IMG/VR virus record: IMGVR_UViG_3300013233_000436
Span: 1 to 64,000 of that record
Strand: one strand, 5' to 3'
DNA: 64,000 nucleotides
DNA from: a virus
Below, one piece after another: positions 40,536-50,771 of the stretch (position 1 is its first letter; every line of letters starts with the position of its first letter). The notes below the pieces were generated by a model. That model worked only from the letters and a program-made list of their open reading frames with translations, was not told where the DNA came from and did not search any database. Both the position numbers and the translations under genes were made by a program.

Positions 40536-40748
40536 TCACCTTTCCCAGATCATTGTTTTGCACTCTGGACAGGCGAGAATATCAACGCTTCCCAGTGAGC
40601 TGTGATCGTCTTTGGCAGGATCGTATTCCATGCACACCAAAGCCGTCATGCCATCTGTGGCGCTTACCTCAAGAAATGACCACTTTTCCTTATCAGCCCA
40701 ATAATTACATGATGGGCATCTTCGGTGATTTTCGTATAACTTAGTCAT
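40536..40748 (-). CDS. small zinc-binding protein
   Basis: A 70-residue protein with CPSC (11-14) and CPEC (about 60-63), a four-Cys zinc ribbon with a 45-residue insert. It overlaps the upstream gene by eight bases and is part of the three-gene minus-strand Cys-rich cluster. Function unknown. Confidence 0.65.
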   Translation of the reverse strand: MTKLYENHRRCPSCNYWADKEKWSFLEVSATDGMTALVCMEYDPAKDDHSSLGSVDILACPECKTMIWER

Positions 40749-41022
40749 TTATCTCTCCAATCTTAGGTGAAAAACAACGATATAACTCCAGCTCACGAAC
40801 ATTGAAGGTGGTTTTGCAATAAGTGCAAGTTACATCGGCGCACTCAAAGTCCGAGCCTGAATTTTTCAGCACTTGAGTTGATAGCTGCCGCTCATCGTCG
40901 TGATTGCATCCGTCTGTATCACATTCCTGCAACAGATTTAATTGAATGCCGCAATCTGGATTAGGGCATTCAACAAGAATCTCAATATCTAGCACAGCCT
41001 TTACCGTATCAACTTTACTCAT
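40741..41022 (-). CDS. Cys-rich zinc-binding protein
   Basis: A 93-residue protein with CPNPDC (19-24), CDTDGC (34-39), CADVTC and CTYC (about 61-69). The first gene of the minus-strand cluster; GGAGAGAG lies before the ATG. The number and spacing of Cys suggest two metal sites. Function unknown. Confidence 0.65.
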   Translation of the reverse strand: MSKVDTVKAVLDIEILVECPNPDCGIQLNLLQECDTDGCNHDDERQLSTQVLKNSGSDFECADVTCTYCKTTFNVRELELYRCFSPKIGEIND

Positions 41023-41098
41023 ATCACTCTCTCCAATATTAATAACAAATCAATCATACCAGACTTAAATGATTTTGTGGGCTTCACCCTGATCATTT

Positions 41099-41114
41099 TC
41101 AAATAAAAATGTAA
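41099..41114 (+). promoter_or_regulatory. candidate late promoter element
   Basis: TCAAATAAAAATGTAA, identical to the copies at 19957 and 58686. It lies 36 bases before the gpI-like gene. Downstream TAGCCATCCATTGCCCTC resembles the sequence after the 58686 copy (CTGCTATTCCGTTGCACTC). Confidence 0.65.
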
Positions 41115-41150
41115 TAGCCATCCATTGCCCTCACCTCCACCATTCGCCCC

Positions 41151-41906
41151 ATGAGTTGGCTATCCAAGCGTCTGACCCCTGCAAAGCAAAATTCCCCTGT
41201 TTGGGTTGAGTTATCCGATGCGGTGGCGACCTTTTGGGATGAACAGCTCTTGCCAGATATTGAGCGAATGGAAAACGCTAAGACCATTTTTCATGCTCAC
41301 CCTGATGATCTTGATCGGGTTCTGGAAGAGCTGGGAGACCTGTTTGATGTTGATAACGGTCTCTCCGATACAGATAAGCCAATTGCCATAAGTTGGCGCA
41401 GAAACGAGGTGCATCTGAAAAGCACCACAGACCCGATTCAGTCGATAATTGCCAGAAACTTCAAAGGCATGAGGGCTAAGTGGGAGCCTCTTTACTGCAA
41501 TGTAAATGATGATTACGCCACCGCCACACTTATGACGGAGGCGCAGATTACAGCCGATGGAAGTTCTTTAGACCAGTGGTTTATGACTTCGCGCGGCTCC
41601 ATTGTTTTAGATTCCGCTGATATATTGCGGCTTGGCCTGACGCTGAATGAGGCGATAATCAAGGCCAAGAGAGAGGTTGAGAAGGTTCGCGCCGCCCACA
41701 CTGTAATGGACGGCTTTATGACCTCTGCACGGGTGAGCAACGGCATGGCGATAGGCAACGCCATAAAACGCTCCCTTGGCACTGCCAAAATTGACAGCAA
41801 ACCGGACAACATGAATATTGAGGTGCAGGCAACAATGGAAACAATCTTTGGTTGTGTCGGATTCAGGCCAACAGGTGTGGCCACATTTAGCGGCACACTT
41901 AACTAG
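41151..41906 (+). CDS. tail protein I-like baseplate protein
   Basis: A 251-residue protein, MSWLSKRLTPAKQNSPVWVE.., in the place usual for P2 gpI after gp25 and J. DQWFMTSRGSIVLDSADILR and the Met-rich C-terminus (MDGFMTSARVSNGMAIGNAI) show no catalytic motif. It links wedges to tail fibres. There is no visible Shine-Dalgarno. Confidence 0.55.
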   Translation: MSWLSKRLTPAKQNSPVWVELSDAVATFWDEQLLPDIERMENAKTIFHAHPDDLDRVLEELGDLFDVDNGLSDTDKPIAISWRRNEVHLKSTTDPIQSIIARNFKGMRAKWEPLYCNVNDDYATATLMTEAQITADGSSLDQWFMTSRGSIVLDSADILRLGLTLNEAIIKAKREVEKVRAAHTVMDGFMTSARVSNGMAIGNAIKRSLGTAKIDSKPDNMNIEVQATMETIFGCVGFRPTGVATFSGTLN

Positions 41907-42452
41907 ATGGCTATCCCAGTAATAAACGCCGTCACAACGCTGGTGGGTGCTACCAAGGCGCTTAATCCGGCTCCTAATACCGTGGGCATAACCATTACCC
42001 ATATCGGCATTGGTGATGCTGGTGGTGCAGGCTACACAATCCCACCACGGACAACACAAGCCTCACTTGTTAACGAGATTGTCCGCAAGCCAATAAGTCA
42101 GAGCCAAATCTTGCCGGACAGCTTCCAGCTTGACATGGCGGCCTTGTTTGACGGCACGGAACAGCTCGACGTTTGGGAGATTGGGTTTTACGACGATGTT
42201 GGAGACTTGGTTATGGTCTGGTCAAGCACAACAGCCCCGCTTGTCCATAAAGCCGCATCCTTGAAGCTGATCCTTGGGGTGAGCTTGGTTGTCGTTGATC
42301 TGAACATCGGCAATATAACCATACAAGATACCGGCGTTAACCTTGGCTTGTTTTTGGCAGGCGATTACGCCGTATTCCTGAAAGCGATAGCCGATAACGC
42401 AACCGCACAAATTGAAATGAAATTTGCACTAATTGACGCAGGAATAATTTAA
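41907..42452 (+). CDS. tail fibre protein, gpH N-terminal-like (DUF3751 type)
   Basis: A 181-residue protein. ITHIGIGDAGGAGYTIPPRT and LVNEIVRKPIS (about 32-65) match the N-terminal attachment domain of phage tail-collar fibres. ATG follows the gpI stop directly. It carries only the baseplate-binding part plus a short C-terminus, so another gene (42452) probably gives the distal part. Confidence 0.72.
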   Translation: MAIPVINAVTTLVGATKALNPAPNTVGITITHIGIGDAGGAGYTIPPRTTQASLVNEIVRKPISQSQILPDSFQLDMAALFDGTEQLDVWEIGFYDDVGDLVMVWSSTTAPLVHKAASLKLILGVSLVVVDLNIGNITIQDTGVNLGLFLAGDYAVFLKAIADNATAQIEMKFALIDAGII

Positions 42453-43405
42453 TGGCCACAACAGCAGAGCAAGCAATACTTGATGCAACAGCAGCGGTAA
42501 CCAATCTCGCCAATGTGGTAAATACAAAGCAGGCGGCGATTCAAGCGGATATGGATACAGCCTTGGCCACTATTGATGCGAGCATGGATGCAAAGATTGA
42601 GGGAATAACCATTGTTTATGTTGATAAAGTCAACGGATTAGATACCAATTTTGGAACAGAGGCTTCTCCCGTAAAAACCATCGTTTACGCCATCAAGCAA
42701 TTCTCAAAATACAGCAGAAAAGTGAGAGTATACCTGCAATCGGGGCAAGACCATGTTTTTGATGATGTTGTTTATAGTTACGCTGATGAAGTTCGGTTTT
42801 TATCATGGAATGGTGGCGCAGTCGCACCACGCAACATGCACCTTGATGGCTCAACGCTAGCGGAAATCAAGGCCGCATGGCCATCCATTGTTTCTGTGTC
42901 GCCCGCTGGCGCGAATCAAAACGGCGGCATACTCACGGACACGGCAATGAGGACGGCATTTCATTTTAGCTATATCGTGATTGAAACAGCGCCGATCCCA
43001 GTTGGCCTAGAGGCCAGCTTAACAAATGGATTGTTTTTTCGGCGCGGGGCCTTTGATAGCGACAAGACAATCTCAACTGTGGGGTGTTATTTCGCCCTAA
43101 AATCTCCGTTTATACACCTAACGATTGGCTCAGGGCTATTAAACATTTCGTCGTATTACGATTTATTTGATTTTTCTGGATTGACATCAGGCGACCCCGT
43201 ATCCGACAGATTTGTTGTTAACGAGGGCGGGAAGCCGGTGTGTATTTATATTGCTGGGGTGGTTCTGTCAGGGGTTCCAGCCGGAGAGGTCTACGAGTCT
43301 CGGCTGCTGTCTCACCGAAGCTATGCGTCTGCTACTACGGAAGAAAGCCCTTTCAATATTACAAGCAATTTAAACCTAAGCCGCGCCGTTGCGCCACTAA
43401 TCTAA
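42452..43405 (+). CDS. tail fibre / tailspike-like distal protein
   Basis: A 317-residue protein. A helical N-terminus of about 50 residues (coiled coil, ATDMDTALATIDA-like) precedes a beta-rich body with VDKVNGLDTNFGTEASPVKT, a pattern of right-handed beta-helix spikes. The ATG overlaps the upstream stop. Probably receptor binding. Confidence 0.6.
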   Translation: MATTAEQAILDATAAVTNLANVVNTKQAAIQADMDTALATIDASMDAKIEGITIVYVDKVNGLDTNFGTEASPVKTIVYAIKQFSKYSRKVRVYLQSGQDHVFDDVVYSYADEVRFLSWNGGAVAPRNMHLDGSTLAEIKAAWPSIVSVSPAGANQNGGILTDTAMRTAFHFSYIVIETAPIPVGLEASLTNGLFFRRGAFDSDKTISTVGCYFALKSPFIHLTIGSGLLNISSYYDLFDFSGLTSGDPVSDRFVVNEGGKPVCIYIAGVVLSGVPAGEVYESRLLSHRSYASATTEESPFNITSNLNLSRAVAPLI

Positions 43406-43420
43406 TAAAAGGTATTCCCA

Positions 43421-43708
43421 ATGTCTGAAAAAGATGATAATTTTGAACCGGCTGATCTTCCAGAAGATGAAGATGAAAAACAAGAGCAGGCGAAAAAAGG
43501 AAGGGCGGCAAAAGCCTTTACAGATATTGCCTCTGCCAACAACTTAAAAATGGACAGTACGCAATACATTGGCTACTCACTCGCAAAAGTGGTATCCATT
43601 GCATCTACTGCAACGGATTTTGCCGACTTTCAGGCAAAGCTTGCTCCATACACGACAATGGCGGATGATTTTATCGCAGCAGTAGAAGCGGTTGAGGCTC
43701 CAGTTTAA
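43421..43708 (+). CDS. small acidic protein after the fibre
   Basis: A 95-residue protein, acidic in the first 20 residues (EKDDNFEPADLPEDEDEK), then helical. AAAAGG precedes the ATG. The place after the fibre suggests a fibre assembly helper; no family is recognised. Its stop lies within the next promoter-like element. Confidence 0.55.
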   Translation: MSEKDDNFEPADLPEDEDEKQEQAKKGRAAKAFTDIASANNLKMDSTQYIGYSLAKVVSIASTATDFADFQAKLAPYTTMADDFIAAVEAVEAPV

Positions 43709-43720
43709 AGAAAAATGTAA
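43705..43720 (+). promoter_or_regulatory. candidate late promoter element before the polyvalent block
   Basis: TTAAAGAAAAATGTAA, two differences from TCAAATAAAAATGTAA. It lies 69 bases before the first DarA-like gene and starts a 14 kb operon. Confidence 0.5.
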
Positions 43721-43789
43721 GTTCATTCCTCCATATTTCACGGCAAACTCCTGTAGAATCATATCAAATTTCTATTGGAGGCTATGGCC

Positions 43790-44395
43790 GTGAGTCGTTC
43801 TACCTATCTGTCATTCGACTACGAAAAATTCAACGAATCAGGCTTAAAAAAAGTCATAGCTGAGTTTAAAAAACACGATGTTTACGTTACCGGCGTGGTT
43901 GCAACCAACAAGCCCAAGCGAAAGCAGGGTGTTCAGACCAAAAAGGCCGAATTGTTCTTTAAGGACGGTCAAAAACTAACGCTCCAAGTGACCGCTCAAG
44001 GCGCTATCTTTCAGGTCGCGGTTAACGGTCGAGTTATCCCCATTCGATCCATCAACAACCTCAAGAAAGCCGTCAAAGAGGTGTCAGAGAAGATCCTCAA
44101 AAACAGCCCCGCATTCCAGAAAGCCCAAGCGCGAAAAATGGCCAAAGCCATCACCGAGCCGGTAGTGGAAAAAAAGAAGGTGGTCAACCTTGCGAGTAAA
44201 ATCAAAGCCCTTGAATCTGAAATCACATCATTTGAAGAGACGGCCTCTGACTTGCAGCAGCAGCGCGACAAACTGACCGAAGAATCGCAAACGGTCGAAG
44301 CGTCGAGAGACGACATTGAAAGCAAGCTGCTGATTGAAGAAGATCGAAACAATCAGCTCAAAGCCGAACTGAAACAGCTCAAGGAAAACGCATAA
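43790..44395 (+). CDS. DarA-like N-terminal protein with coiled coil
   Basis: A 201-residue protein starting at GTG 43790 (GGAGG eight bases upstream; ATG 43784 is too close to it). Residues about 45-110 (KKAELFFKDGQKLTLQVTAQ.. FQVAVNGRVIPIRSINNLKK) resemble the DarA N-terminal domain of phage defence-against-restriction proteins. The last 65 residues are a coiled coil. It probably enters the head with the following proteins. Assignment is by pattern and context. Confidence 0.55.
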   Translation: MSRSTYLSFDYEKFNESGLKKVIAEFKKHDVYVTGVVATNKPKRKQGVQTKKAELFFKDGQKLTLQVTAQGAIFQVAVNGRVIPIRSINNLKKAVKEVSEKILKNSPAFQKAQARKMAKAITEPVVEKKKVVNLASKIKALESEITSFEETASDLQQQRDKLTEESQTVEASRDDIESKLLIEEDRNNQLKAELKQLKENA

Positions 44396-47190
44396 TGAAT
44401 AAAACCATAATCTCCCTCAATCTTGACCTGTTGCCCAAGGGCTTCACAGATTCCGAGTTGAACAGCATTTACTATGATCTGTCCGCTACATCATCTGACC
44501 AAGACGATCTATTAGAGGCTCCCAGTTTTGCGGTTCTTGATGCTGCCATTAACACCGGCACAGAGATGATTCTTGACAGTGTTGAGGCTAAATACAGGAC
44601 ACTCCCAAGGGTTCTAAGGTTTTTTAATCACAAGCTTTCTAAGCAATTGGTCACTCAAAGCAAAGGCCCACTTAATTCCAATGGCCCTGTTGAGATCGGA
44701 GACCCAAAGAAAAGCGCAGGCACAGCCATCGTTACGGCGCGATTCCCTGTCAGTGATGGCCAATACATTACCGCAATGTTTCATGCCCCTGATATGGACC
44801 CCCAAAAGATCAATCCAGACGATACCCTGATTGCCTTTCGTTGGCTTCTGAATGGGCGTGACATTACCCATGTTGTCACCCCTGCATCTAAGGGCGGTAC
44901 AATTCAGGATATAAGCCTTGATACTGTCACAAAGCGACTCGCTCAATTGGCTGAAAAAAATACAATAAAATTCACTGCAAACAGAAAACGTGCAGAGGAG
45001 CAAAAGGCCAAACTCGAAGAACTTGCCGCAAAATCAGAGCAGAATGCCGGTATCGTTTCAGACTTGAACGAGGAAGTTATCTCACTTAATGAGACAATCG
45101 ACTCAACAAACAGAAAGGTGACGAAAAAGAGCAAGGCTCTGGAAGATTTGACCTCTGAAAATGACGCTTTGCAGTCTGAAATTGATAACTGGAAAGAGAA
45201 GGTTGCGGCTAAAGCAAAAGCGGCCACATCAAATAGGCCGCCAATGCCATCATCAAGTAATGGTGCAATCAGCTCTGACGATGCCAATGCCGCCGATCTT
45301 GTTAGGGTGAAGCTGGAAGAGCGCATTGAGCGACAAAAGAACATGAAGGCTGCAAACAAGATCATAAAATCCAAAAAAGACGTGAACAGTCGCCTCGCCT
45401 CCGAACTTGGTCTTTCTGGATCTGAAATTGAAGATCTGGTTAATCCCAGGCACACCGCAACCCCTGGATACCAATCATTTACGCTATCCAACAACAATGC
45501 AGAGATCAGGCGGCTTAGAAAGCGCATGGAGGCGCTGGAAAAATTAAGCGCAGAAGAGGATCGTGAGTTTGATTTTGATGGAGGCACAGTTGAGGTTGAT
45601 ACCGGAGACAATCGGATCAAGATTTATTACACAGTCAAGCCTGATGCAGATGCAAGGAAAGAGCTTAAGCGCAATGGCTTTAAATGGAGTCCAACGAACG
45701 GCGCATGGCAGAGGCAAATAACCCCAGCAGCAAAATATTCAACAAACCTAATCACTGGTGTTGATGTTGACGATGAAAGCCAAGGTGCTGGCGCTGGCCC
45801 CGGTGTTGACGTTGATTCTGCTGCTGATGCTGAAAGCCAAAACACCAACCAAGTAGACCCAATTGCCGCCGTTGATGAAAAGCATAAGTTCAATGGCGCA
45901 ACCGATGATTTCAAATCATGGGTTTTTGAGTCAATTGATAAGCCTGACTACAGCCCATTTTTATCAGCAGTGACGCTCGATGAAGCCGCCAAGAAAAACG
46001 GCCTTGAAATTTCAGGCTGGGATTATCCTGGAGTTACTGATGGGAATATCGCCACGATAAAAAACAATGGCTCAAGTGTTGGCTACATTGATATTGGCGA
46101 CGATGGAAAGTCGATGGTGTTTAATACCGATGGCAGCAGAGCGATGAGTGACATCTATTACACAGAGGATCTTGGTGATCTTGCTGTTTTTGTTGAGGCT
46201 TTGGCGAAAACAGCCAACCAACCAGCCGTTGACCCGACTCAAGGCGTTGAGCAGCCACCGCTTATTGGATCAGAAAAACAAATTGCGTGGGCTGAAAAAA
46301 TCAGAGCGAAAATAACCCCCATACTGAGACAGGCCGCATTGGTGAAATTGGAGCCACCAAAACAAAAAGAAGCCCCTACTGGCAGGCGGCGAAGGGTGAG
46401 AGGCGCTCAAGCAGCATGGGATGATAAATCAATCGTCGAAGCCTTGGAAGCCATAAAAATGGCAATCAATGCGGATCAGGCAGGATTCTGGATTGACAGC
46501 CGCGACGCACACAAGAAAATAGCCGACCTCGATTACAAAGGCGTGACTAAAGAAATCGGTCTTGCTCTCGAAGGGTATTACGAAAATGATGCTCTGAGCT
46601 GGAACAAGAAAGCACGAAGGGCTGGAGCAGAGATGCTAAAACAAGGTGAAGCCTTGTCAGACCAAAGCGAATATGCCGATGATCTGCCTCCCAGCAAAAG
46701 AAAGCAAATTGTGTTAGAGCATCTGAAAAAGCTTTCGGAGATAACAAATAAAACCGAGCCGATGGATGCTTTGAGTAAAATCAACAACCTCTTGGGTTCT
46801 TTTGGCAATGATGACAACCTTTCTGGTCGAGAGGTGGTTGGACTACTGTCCAGCAATTACAAAAGCAAAGAGCCGTCAACCCAACACCCTAAAAAAATGG
46901 TTCAGTTGGCGCTCATTGACATCAAAGACCAGATGGAAAAAGCCCTCGATAAAATGGATGGTGGGTCGCCCGACAATCAGGCGGAAAAAAGTGGTGATAG
47001 CGACATCCAACAAAAAATAGCAGCCCTAAAGGATATGCCAGCAGAACAGTATGAGCAGGAAATGACCGCGCTTATTTCAGAGCTTGAGGCAAATGGTCGG
47101 CTTGCTGAATTTGAGGGTGAGTTGGTAAAAATCGACAAGTCGCGTGATGCAGACTTGATTGCCTTGGCCAACAAAACATTGGAGGGCTAA
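44395..47190 (+). CDS. large polyvalent-type protein with coiled coil
   Basis: A 931-residue protein whose start overlaps the previous stop (TAATG). Residues 1-190 resemble the beginning of DarA-type proteins (RFPVSDGQYITAMFHAPDMD.. FRWLLNGRDITHVV). A long coiled coil (about 190-270) follows. GDNRIKIYYTVKPDADARKE and NGFKWSPTNGAWQR (about 400-440) are a domain often seen beside DarB-like proteins. The C-terminal half is helical. No catalytic site is seen. Motifs VLDAA and ILDSV occur near the start. Confidence 0.6.
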   Translation: MNKTIISLNLDLLPKGFTDSELNSIYYDLSATSSDQDDLLEAPSFAVLDAAINTGTEMILDSVEAKYRTLPRVLRFFNHKLSKQLVTQSKGPLNSNGPVEIGDPKKSAGTAIVTARFPVSDGQYITAMFHAPDMDPQKINPDDTLIAFRWLLNGRDITHVVTPASKGGTIQDISLDTVTKRLAQLAEKNTIKFTANRKRAEEQKAKLEELAAKSEQNAGIVSDLNEEVISLNETIDSTNRKVTKKSKALEDLTSENDALQSEIDNWKEKVAAKAKAATSNRPPMPSSSNGAISSDDANAADLVRVKLEERIERQKNMKAANKIIKSKKDVNSRLASELGLSGSEIEDLVNPRHTATPGYQSFTLSNNNAEIRRLRKRMEALEKLSAEEDREFDFDGGTVEVDTGDNRIKIYYTVKPDADARKELKRNGFKWSPTNGAWQRQITPAAKYSTNLITGVDVDDESQGAGAGPGVDVDSAADAESQNTNQVDPIAAVDEKHKFNGATDDFKSWVFESIDKPDYSPFLSAVTLDEAAKKNGLEISGWDYPGVTDGNIATIKNNGSSVGYIDIGDDGKSMVFNTDGSRAMSDIYYTEDLGDLAVFVEALAKTANQPAVDPTQGVEQPPLIGSEKQIAWAEKIRAKITPILRQAALVKLEPPKQKEAPTGRRRRVRGAQAAWDDKSIVEALEAIKMAINADQAGFWIDSRDAHKKIADLDYKGVTKEIGLALEGYYENDALSWNKKARRAGAEMLKQGEALSDQSEYADDLPPSKRKQIVLEHLKKLSEITNKTEPMDALSKINNLLGSFGNDDNLSGREVVGLLSSNYKSKEPSTQHPKKMVQLALIDIKDQMEKALDKMDGGSPDNQAEKSGDSDIQQKIAALKDMPAEQYEQEMTALISELEANGRLAEFEGELVKIDKSRDADLIALANKTLEG

Positions 47191-47192
47191 AC

Positions 47193-50100
47193 GTGAAAGC
47201 AATCCTTGACGGCATGATGTTGACTGAAAGACGCGCCATAAAAGAGGTGATTCGCTCAAATATTGCAAAGCTTATGGGTGATTCAGATCAGGGTGAGGTG
47301 TCCGCCCTACTTTCTGGCAGCAAGGGCGGCAATGGGCTGGATGCCAAAGCCCTGCAAAACAGGGATAGATCAAGGGCAAGCTACCTCTCCCAGATGAAAA
47401 AGATTGCTGATAACCCCGACTATGACCGAGTGAGTACCAGCAAAACACCTGACACAGGTGCGCCGATGGTTTTTGTTCGCGGAGTTGTCATACCAAAAAC
47501 GCAAACGGGAAAAAAAGAAACCATAACGATGGCGGACGGCAAGGGCGGAACTGTAAAGATTCCAGCCATTTACGCCGTCATTGAAGCCAAAAAGATCATT
47601 GCAAGCCACACCTCAAGCGGCGACACAGTGAAGGAGTATGGCGGGAAAACCGGCATTATGGCGCTTAACAATGGCCGAAGTGCTGCACTAAAAAAAGCCT
47701 ACTCACAAGGCACTGCAAGCGGCTACAGGGACGCTTTGCTTGAAAACACCCAAGAGCATGGGGTTAGCCTAAAAGCCATTGAGGGGCTAAAAGAGCCTGT
47801 TTTGGTGCGCGTGTTTTCAGAGAGTTCCCTCGATGGCGTAAAAGATGCCGGTGCAGCGTCGAATGTTTCGGCGGGCGCGTCACTGTCATCTACAGAGCAA
47901 GCAGAATCGGATTCAAAGAAAATCAACAATGAAACGCTCTCAAAATACGCAGGCGGTGACATTAACGCAGCCCAAAACAGAGAGTTTGTTTCATCGTTCA
48001 TCGACTCTTTGGGCGGGATTGATGCAAACGGCGATATGTTAACAGCCGAAGGGTTTGTTTCTGCCAGTGGCATCAACCGGATTGAGGCCGCAATGGTATC
48101 AAAAGCGTTTGGTGACAGTGCAACATTGGCTGATCTATCAGAAAGCCCCGACAGTGATCTAAAAAGCCTTGGCAATGCCCTAAAGGATATTTCTGGACGT
48201 TGGGCTGTTATGGTCGATATGGCCAAAAGTGGCGCTATATCACGCTCAATGGATGTGACAAAGCAGCTAAACGAAGCGGTGGCGATTGTCCGAAAATCAA
48301 GACAGACAAACACCAAGGTTTCAGACCTTGTAGCCCAAGATGATATTTTTTCTGGATCAACAGATCCGGTTGCAAAATCGCTAATCAACCTAATGTACCG
48401 CGACGGTGGATCAGGCCGAATTCGAAGTGCCGCCAACATTCAAAAGGCACTACACGCCTTCATAGATCAGGCTATGGCCACAACAGATGGCGCTGATATG
48501 TTTGGCTATGAGGCCGACCCCAAGGAGTTGATGGAGCAACAAAAAGCCGCTCTCGAAGCCGAAGAAGTCACACCGCAAACATCCCTATTTGATTCCATTG
48601 CTGGACTGTTTAACTCATGGTCAGAGGCACTAAACAAGGCTGAATTTATCAATATGATTTTTGACTCCACGATCAACAAGGCCGCAAAACAAGTGAACAC
48701 CAACCCGACAGAGGGGCAAATTGAGGCTGGAAACTACGCCAAAGGCAAGGTTTCTATTCAAGGTTTGCGTGTGGTGATCGAGAATCCAAAAGGCTCCACT
48801 CGATCAGGCGTGAACAAAGACGGGAAACGCTGGGAGTCGAAAATGAAGGCTCATTACGGCTACTTTTCCAGCACCGAGGGCAACGATGGCGACGAAGTGG
48901 ACGTGTTCCTTGGTGATCTTGCCGAATCAGCAAGCCCTAAAATATTTGTGGTTAATCAGGTTGATGAAAAAGGCAAGTTTGACGAACACAAGGTGATGTT
49001 CGGATACAAAGACCTTGCAGCGGCAAAAGCCGGATACCTAGAAAATTATGAGGCCGGATGGCGTGGCCTTGGCTCAATCAAGGAGATTGCTTTGGATAAA
49101 TTCAAAGAGTGGGTTCACTCAACCGGAACAAAACAAATTCTTGACTCTGCCAGTGGCGAAATGGGTATTGTTGAGCGCATGAGAATCAAGGGTTTGATCC
49201 GTTCGGGAATAGCTGCATTGTCGGACGACAGTATCGGCATTGCTGAACGCCTGAAAGTCAAAGCAAGCCTAAGAGCGAATATTGCCCTACTTGGTGGCAG
49301 ACCAATAAGCGCCGACCCTTACGAGGCGTACAAGGCCAATATTTCAGCAGCAGAAATGAGGCTGAAAGCTGCATCGAGCGCAATGCACAAATTCCCAAAA
49401 CTTGCGAACGGCCTAACTCCAGACGACATAAAGCGCACAACGGAGTTTAGGGAGAAAAAATTAGAAAAGGATCTTGCGTTTGAAGCTGTAAGGAAGATAA
49501 ATATCGCCACCCCCAATGAACTCAAGAAAAGGGCGACAGAGGAGCGGAGAGAGGCGAAAATTGCCAAGCTAAACAGCGAAAAGCCGCTAATCAACATGGA
49601 AAACCTGCCAAACATAGGTGACGACTACAACAAGCCCGAAAACAAAAAACTCGACGCGAAAGAGATTGCCAAAAAGCTACGGAAGCGTTTTAGGGATGCC
49701 ATCAAAAGCGGCGACCTCCCTAAGGGTGTGAATTTCAGCATCAAAATAAGTCGGTATTCAGGTGGTCAGAGCATTAACCTGAGAATCAAGAAAATACCCA
49801 ATTCAATGAAGCTCCTTAATGATGAATACGTTCTCTGGCAAGATACCAAGGTCGATCAACCCCCCATCGTTCCAGAGCGATTCACCAAAGAAACCGAAAA
49901 CCTTATTGAGTTTTTCAAGAGTCACATTCAGTCGTTTAATTTCGATAAAAGCGGCCCAATGACCGACTACTACAATGTTAATTTCTACTCTGATGTTAGC
50001 GTTGAATATGGCCTTGTGCGGGAAAAAACGGCTGAACAGTTGGCGGCGCTTAAGGGTGAGGGCAGCGTACCAATAAGCGAACCCCTGTACGGAAAAGGCG

Positions 50101-50762
50101 TTGACAGCAGTCAAGCCGCAAGTCTGGCACTGAAAACCCTCGACGACCTGAGCGGGTTCATGCCAAAGCATCAAATGCAGATCGTTCGAGAGTCGTTGCA
50201 AGGAGGCGGGCTAGATTTTGTTGAAGTCGTTAACCGGCTGAAAAAAATAATCTCTACGATGCCAAAACTTAATGAGAACGGTGATATGGGGGATGATGCA
50301 GTAGCGCACCTGCATTACTTCTACTCAAGTGGCGATTGGTGGATAACGGAAAGGGAGGATGGCAAGGATCAAAACACCGCCTTTGGCATAGCCTCAATGA
50401 ATGGAATGCCTTTAGAGCTTGGTTATATCGACATTGTAAATAAGCTGGATGATCCAAGAATTGAACTCGATTTTCATTTTAAGCCACAAAGAATCGGAGA
50501 CATAAAAGACCCTATTGCGAGAGAGGCGGCCACATCGCCAGACCCACAAGACCAGCCCAAAACGGAAGAGGAAGAGGCTGTTGCCACCCTTGAATCCATC
50601 GTAAACGGTGATTGGGATGAAAGGGATATGGAGGACATAGAAACAGCACTGTTTGGGGCTGCTGAAAAACTCGAATCCCTTGGGCTTGAAGAGGCGCACA
50701 GCGATCTGCTTGGAAACGCCGCCGTTAAATATGAATCAATCGACCGCGCAAGAAACGGGTAA
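47193..50762 (+). CDS. polyvalent protein: ParB/DdrB-like and pyrophosphatase-like domains
   Basis: An 1189-residue multidomain protein; GTG start, GGAGGG upstream. Residues about 50-215 (LQNRDRSRASYLSQMKKIAD, MALNNGRSAALKKAYSQG, RVFSES) form a ParB/DdrB-like nuclease-type domain. Residues about 505-640 (LRVVIENPKGSTRSG, MKAHYGYFSSTEGNDGDEVD, FLGD, KVMFGY) form the inorganic pyrophosphatase-like domain of polyvalent proteins. A helical repeat (ER..IK..IR..IA.L) occurs at the N-terminus and twice near 655-710. ILDSA lies at about 648-652. The protein is probably injected with the DNA to counter host defences; the individual activities are inferred from family knowledge. Confidence 0.72.
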   Translation: MKAILDGMMLTERRAIKEVIRSNIAKLMGDSDQGEVSALLSGSKGGNGLDAKALQNRDRSRASYLSQMKKIADNPDYDRVSTSKTPDTGAPMVFVRGVVIPKTQTGKKETITMADGKGGTVKIPAIYAVIEAKKIIASHTSSGDTVKEYGGKTGIMALNNGRSAALKKAYSQGTASGYRDALLENTQEHGVSLKAIEGLKEPVLVRVFSESSLDGVKDAGAASNVSAGASLSSTEQAESDSKKINNETLSKYAGGDINAAQNREFVSSFIDSLGGIDANGDMLTAEGFVSASGINRIEAAMVSKAFGDSATLADLSESPDSDLKSLGNALKDISGRWAVMVDMAKSGAISRSMDVTKQLNEAVAIVRKSRQTNTKVSDLVAQDDIFSGSTDPVAKSLINLMYRDGGSGRIRSAANIQKALHAFIDQAMATTDGADMFGYEADPKELMEQQKAALEAEEVTPQTSLFDSIAGLFNSWSEALNKAEFINMIFDSTINKAAKQVNTNPTEGQIEAGNYAKGKVSIQGLRVVIENPKGSTRSGVNKDGKRWESKMKAHYGYFSSTEGNDGDEVDVFLGDLAESASPKIFVVNQVDEKGKFDEHKVMFGYKDLAAAKAGYLENYEAGWRGLGSIKEIALDKFKEWVHSTGTKQILDSASGEMGIVERMRIKGLIRSGIAALSDDSIGIAERLKVKASLRANIALLGGRPISADPYEAYKANISAAEMRLKAASSAMHKFPKLANGLTPDDIKRTTEFREKKLEKDLAFEAVRKINIATPNELKKRATEERREAKIAKLNSEKPLINMENLPNIGDDYNKPENKKLDAKEIAKKLRKRFRDAIKSGDLPKGVNFSIKISRYSGGQSINLRIKKIPNSMKLLNDEYVLWQDTKVDQPPIVPERFTKETENLIEFFKSHIQSFNFDKSGPMTDYYNVNFYSDVSVEYGLVREKTAEQLAALKGEGSVPISEPLYGKGVDSSQAASLALKTLDDLSGFMPKHQMQIVRESLQGGGLDFVEVVNRLKKIISTMPKLNENGDMGDDAVAHLHYFYSSGDWWITEREDGKDQNTAFGIASMNGMPLELGYIDIVNKLDDPRIELDFHFKPQRIGDIKDPIAREAATSPDPQDQPKTEEEEAVATLESIVNGDWDERDMEDIETALFGAAEKLESLGLEEAHSDLLGNAAVKYESIDRARNG

Positions 50763-50771
50763 GGAATTAAT

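Noticed and set aside
41115-41135. Sigma54-like TTGC after the late element
   Set aside because: There is no GG at the needed distance upstream and the TTGC is missing at other copies of the element.
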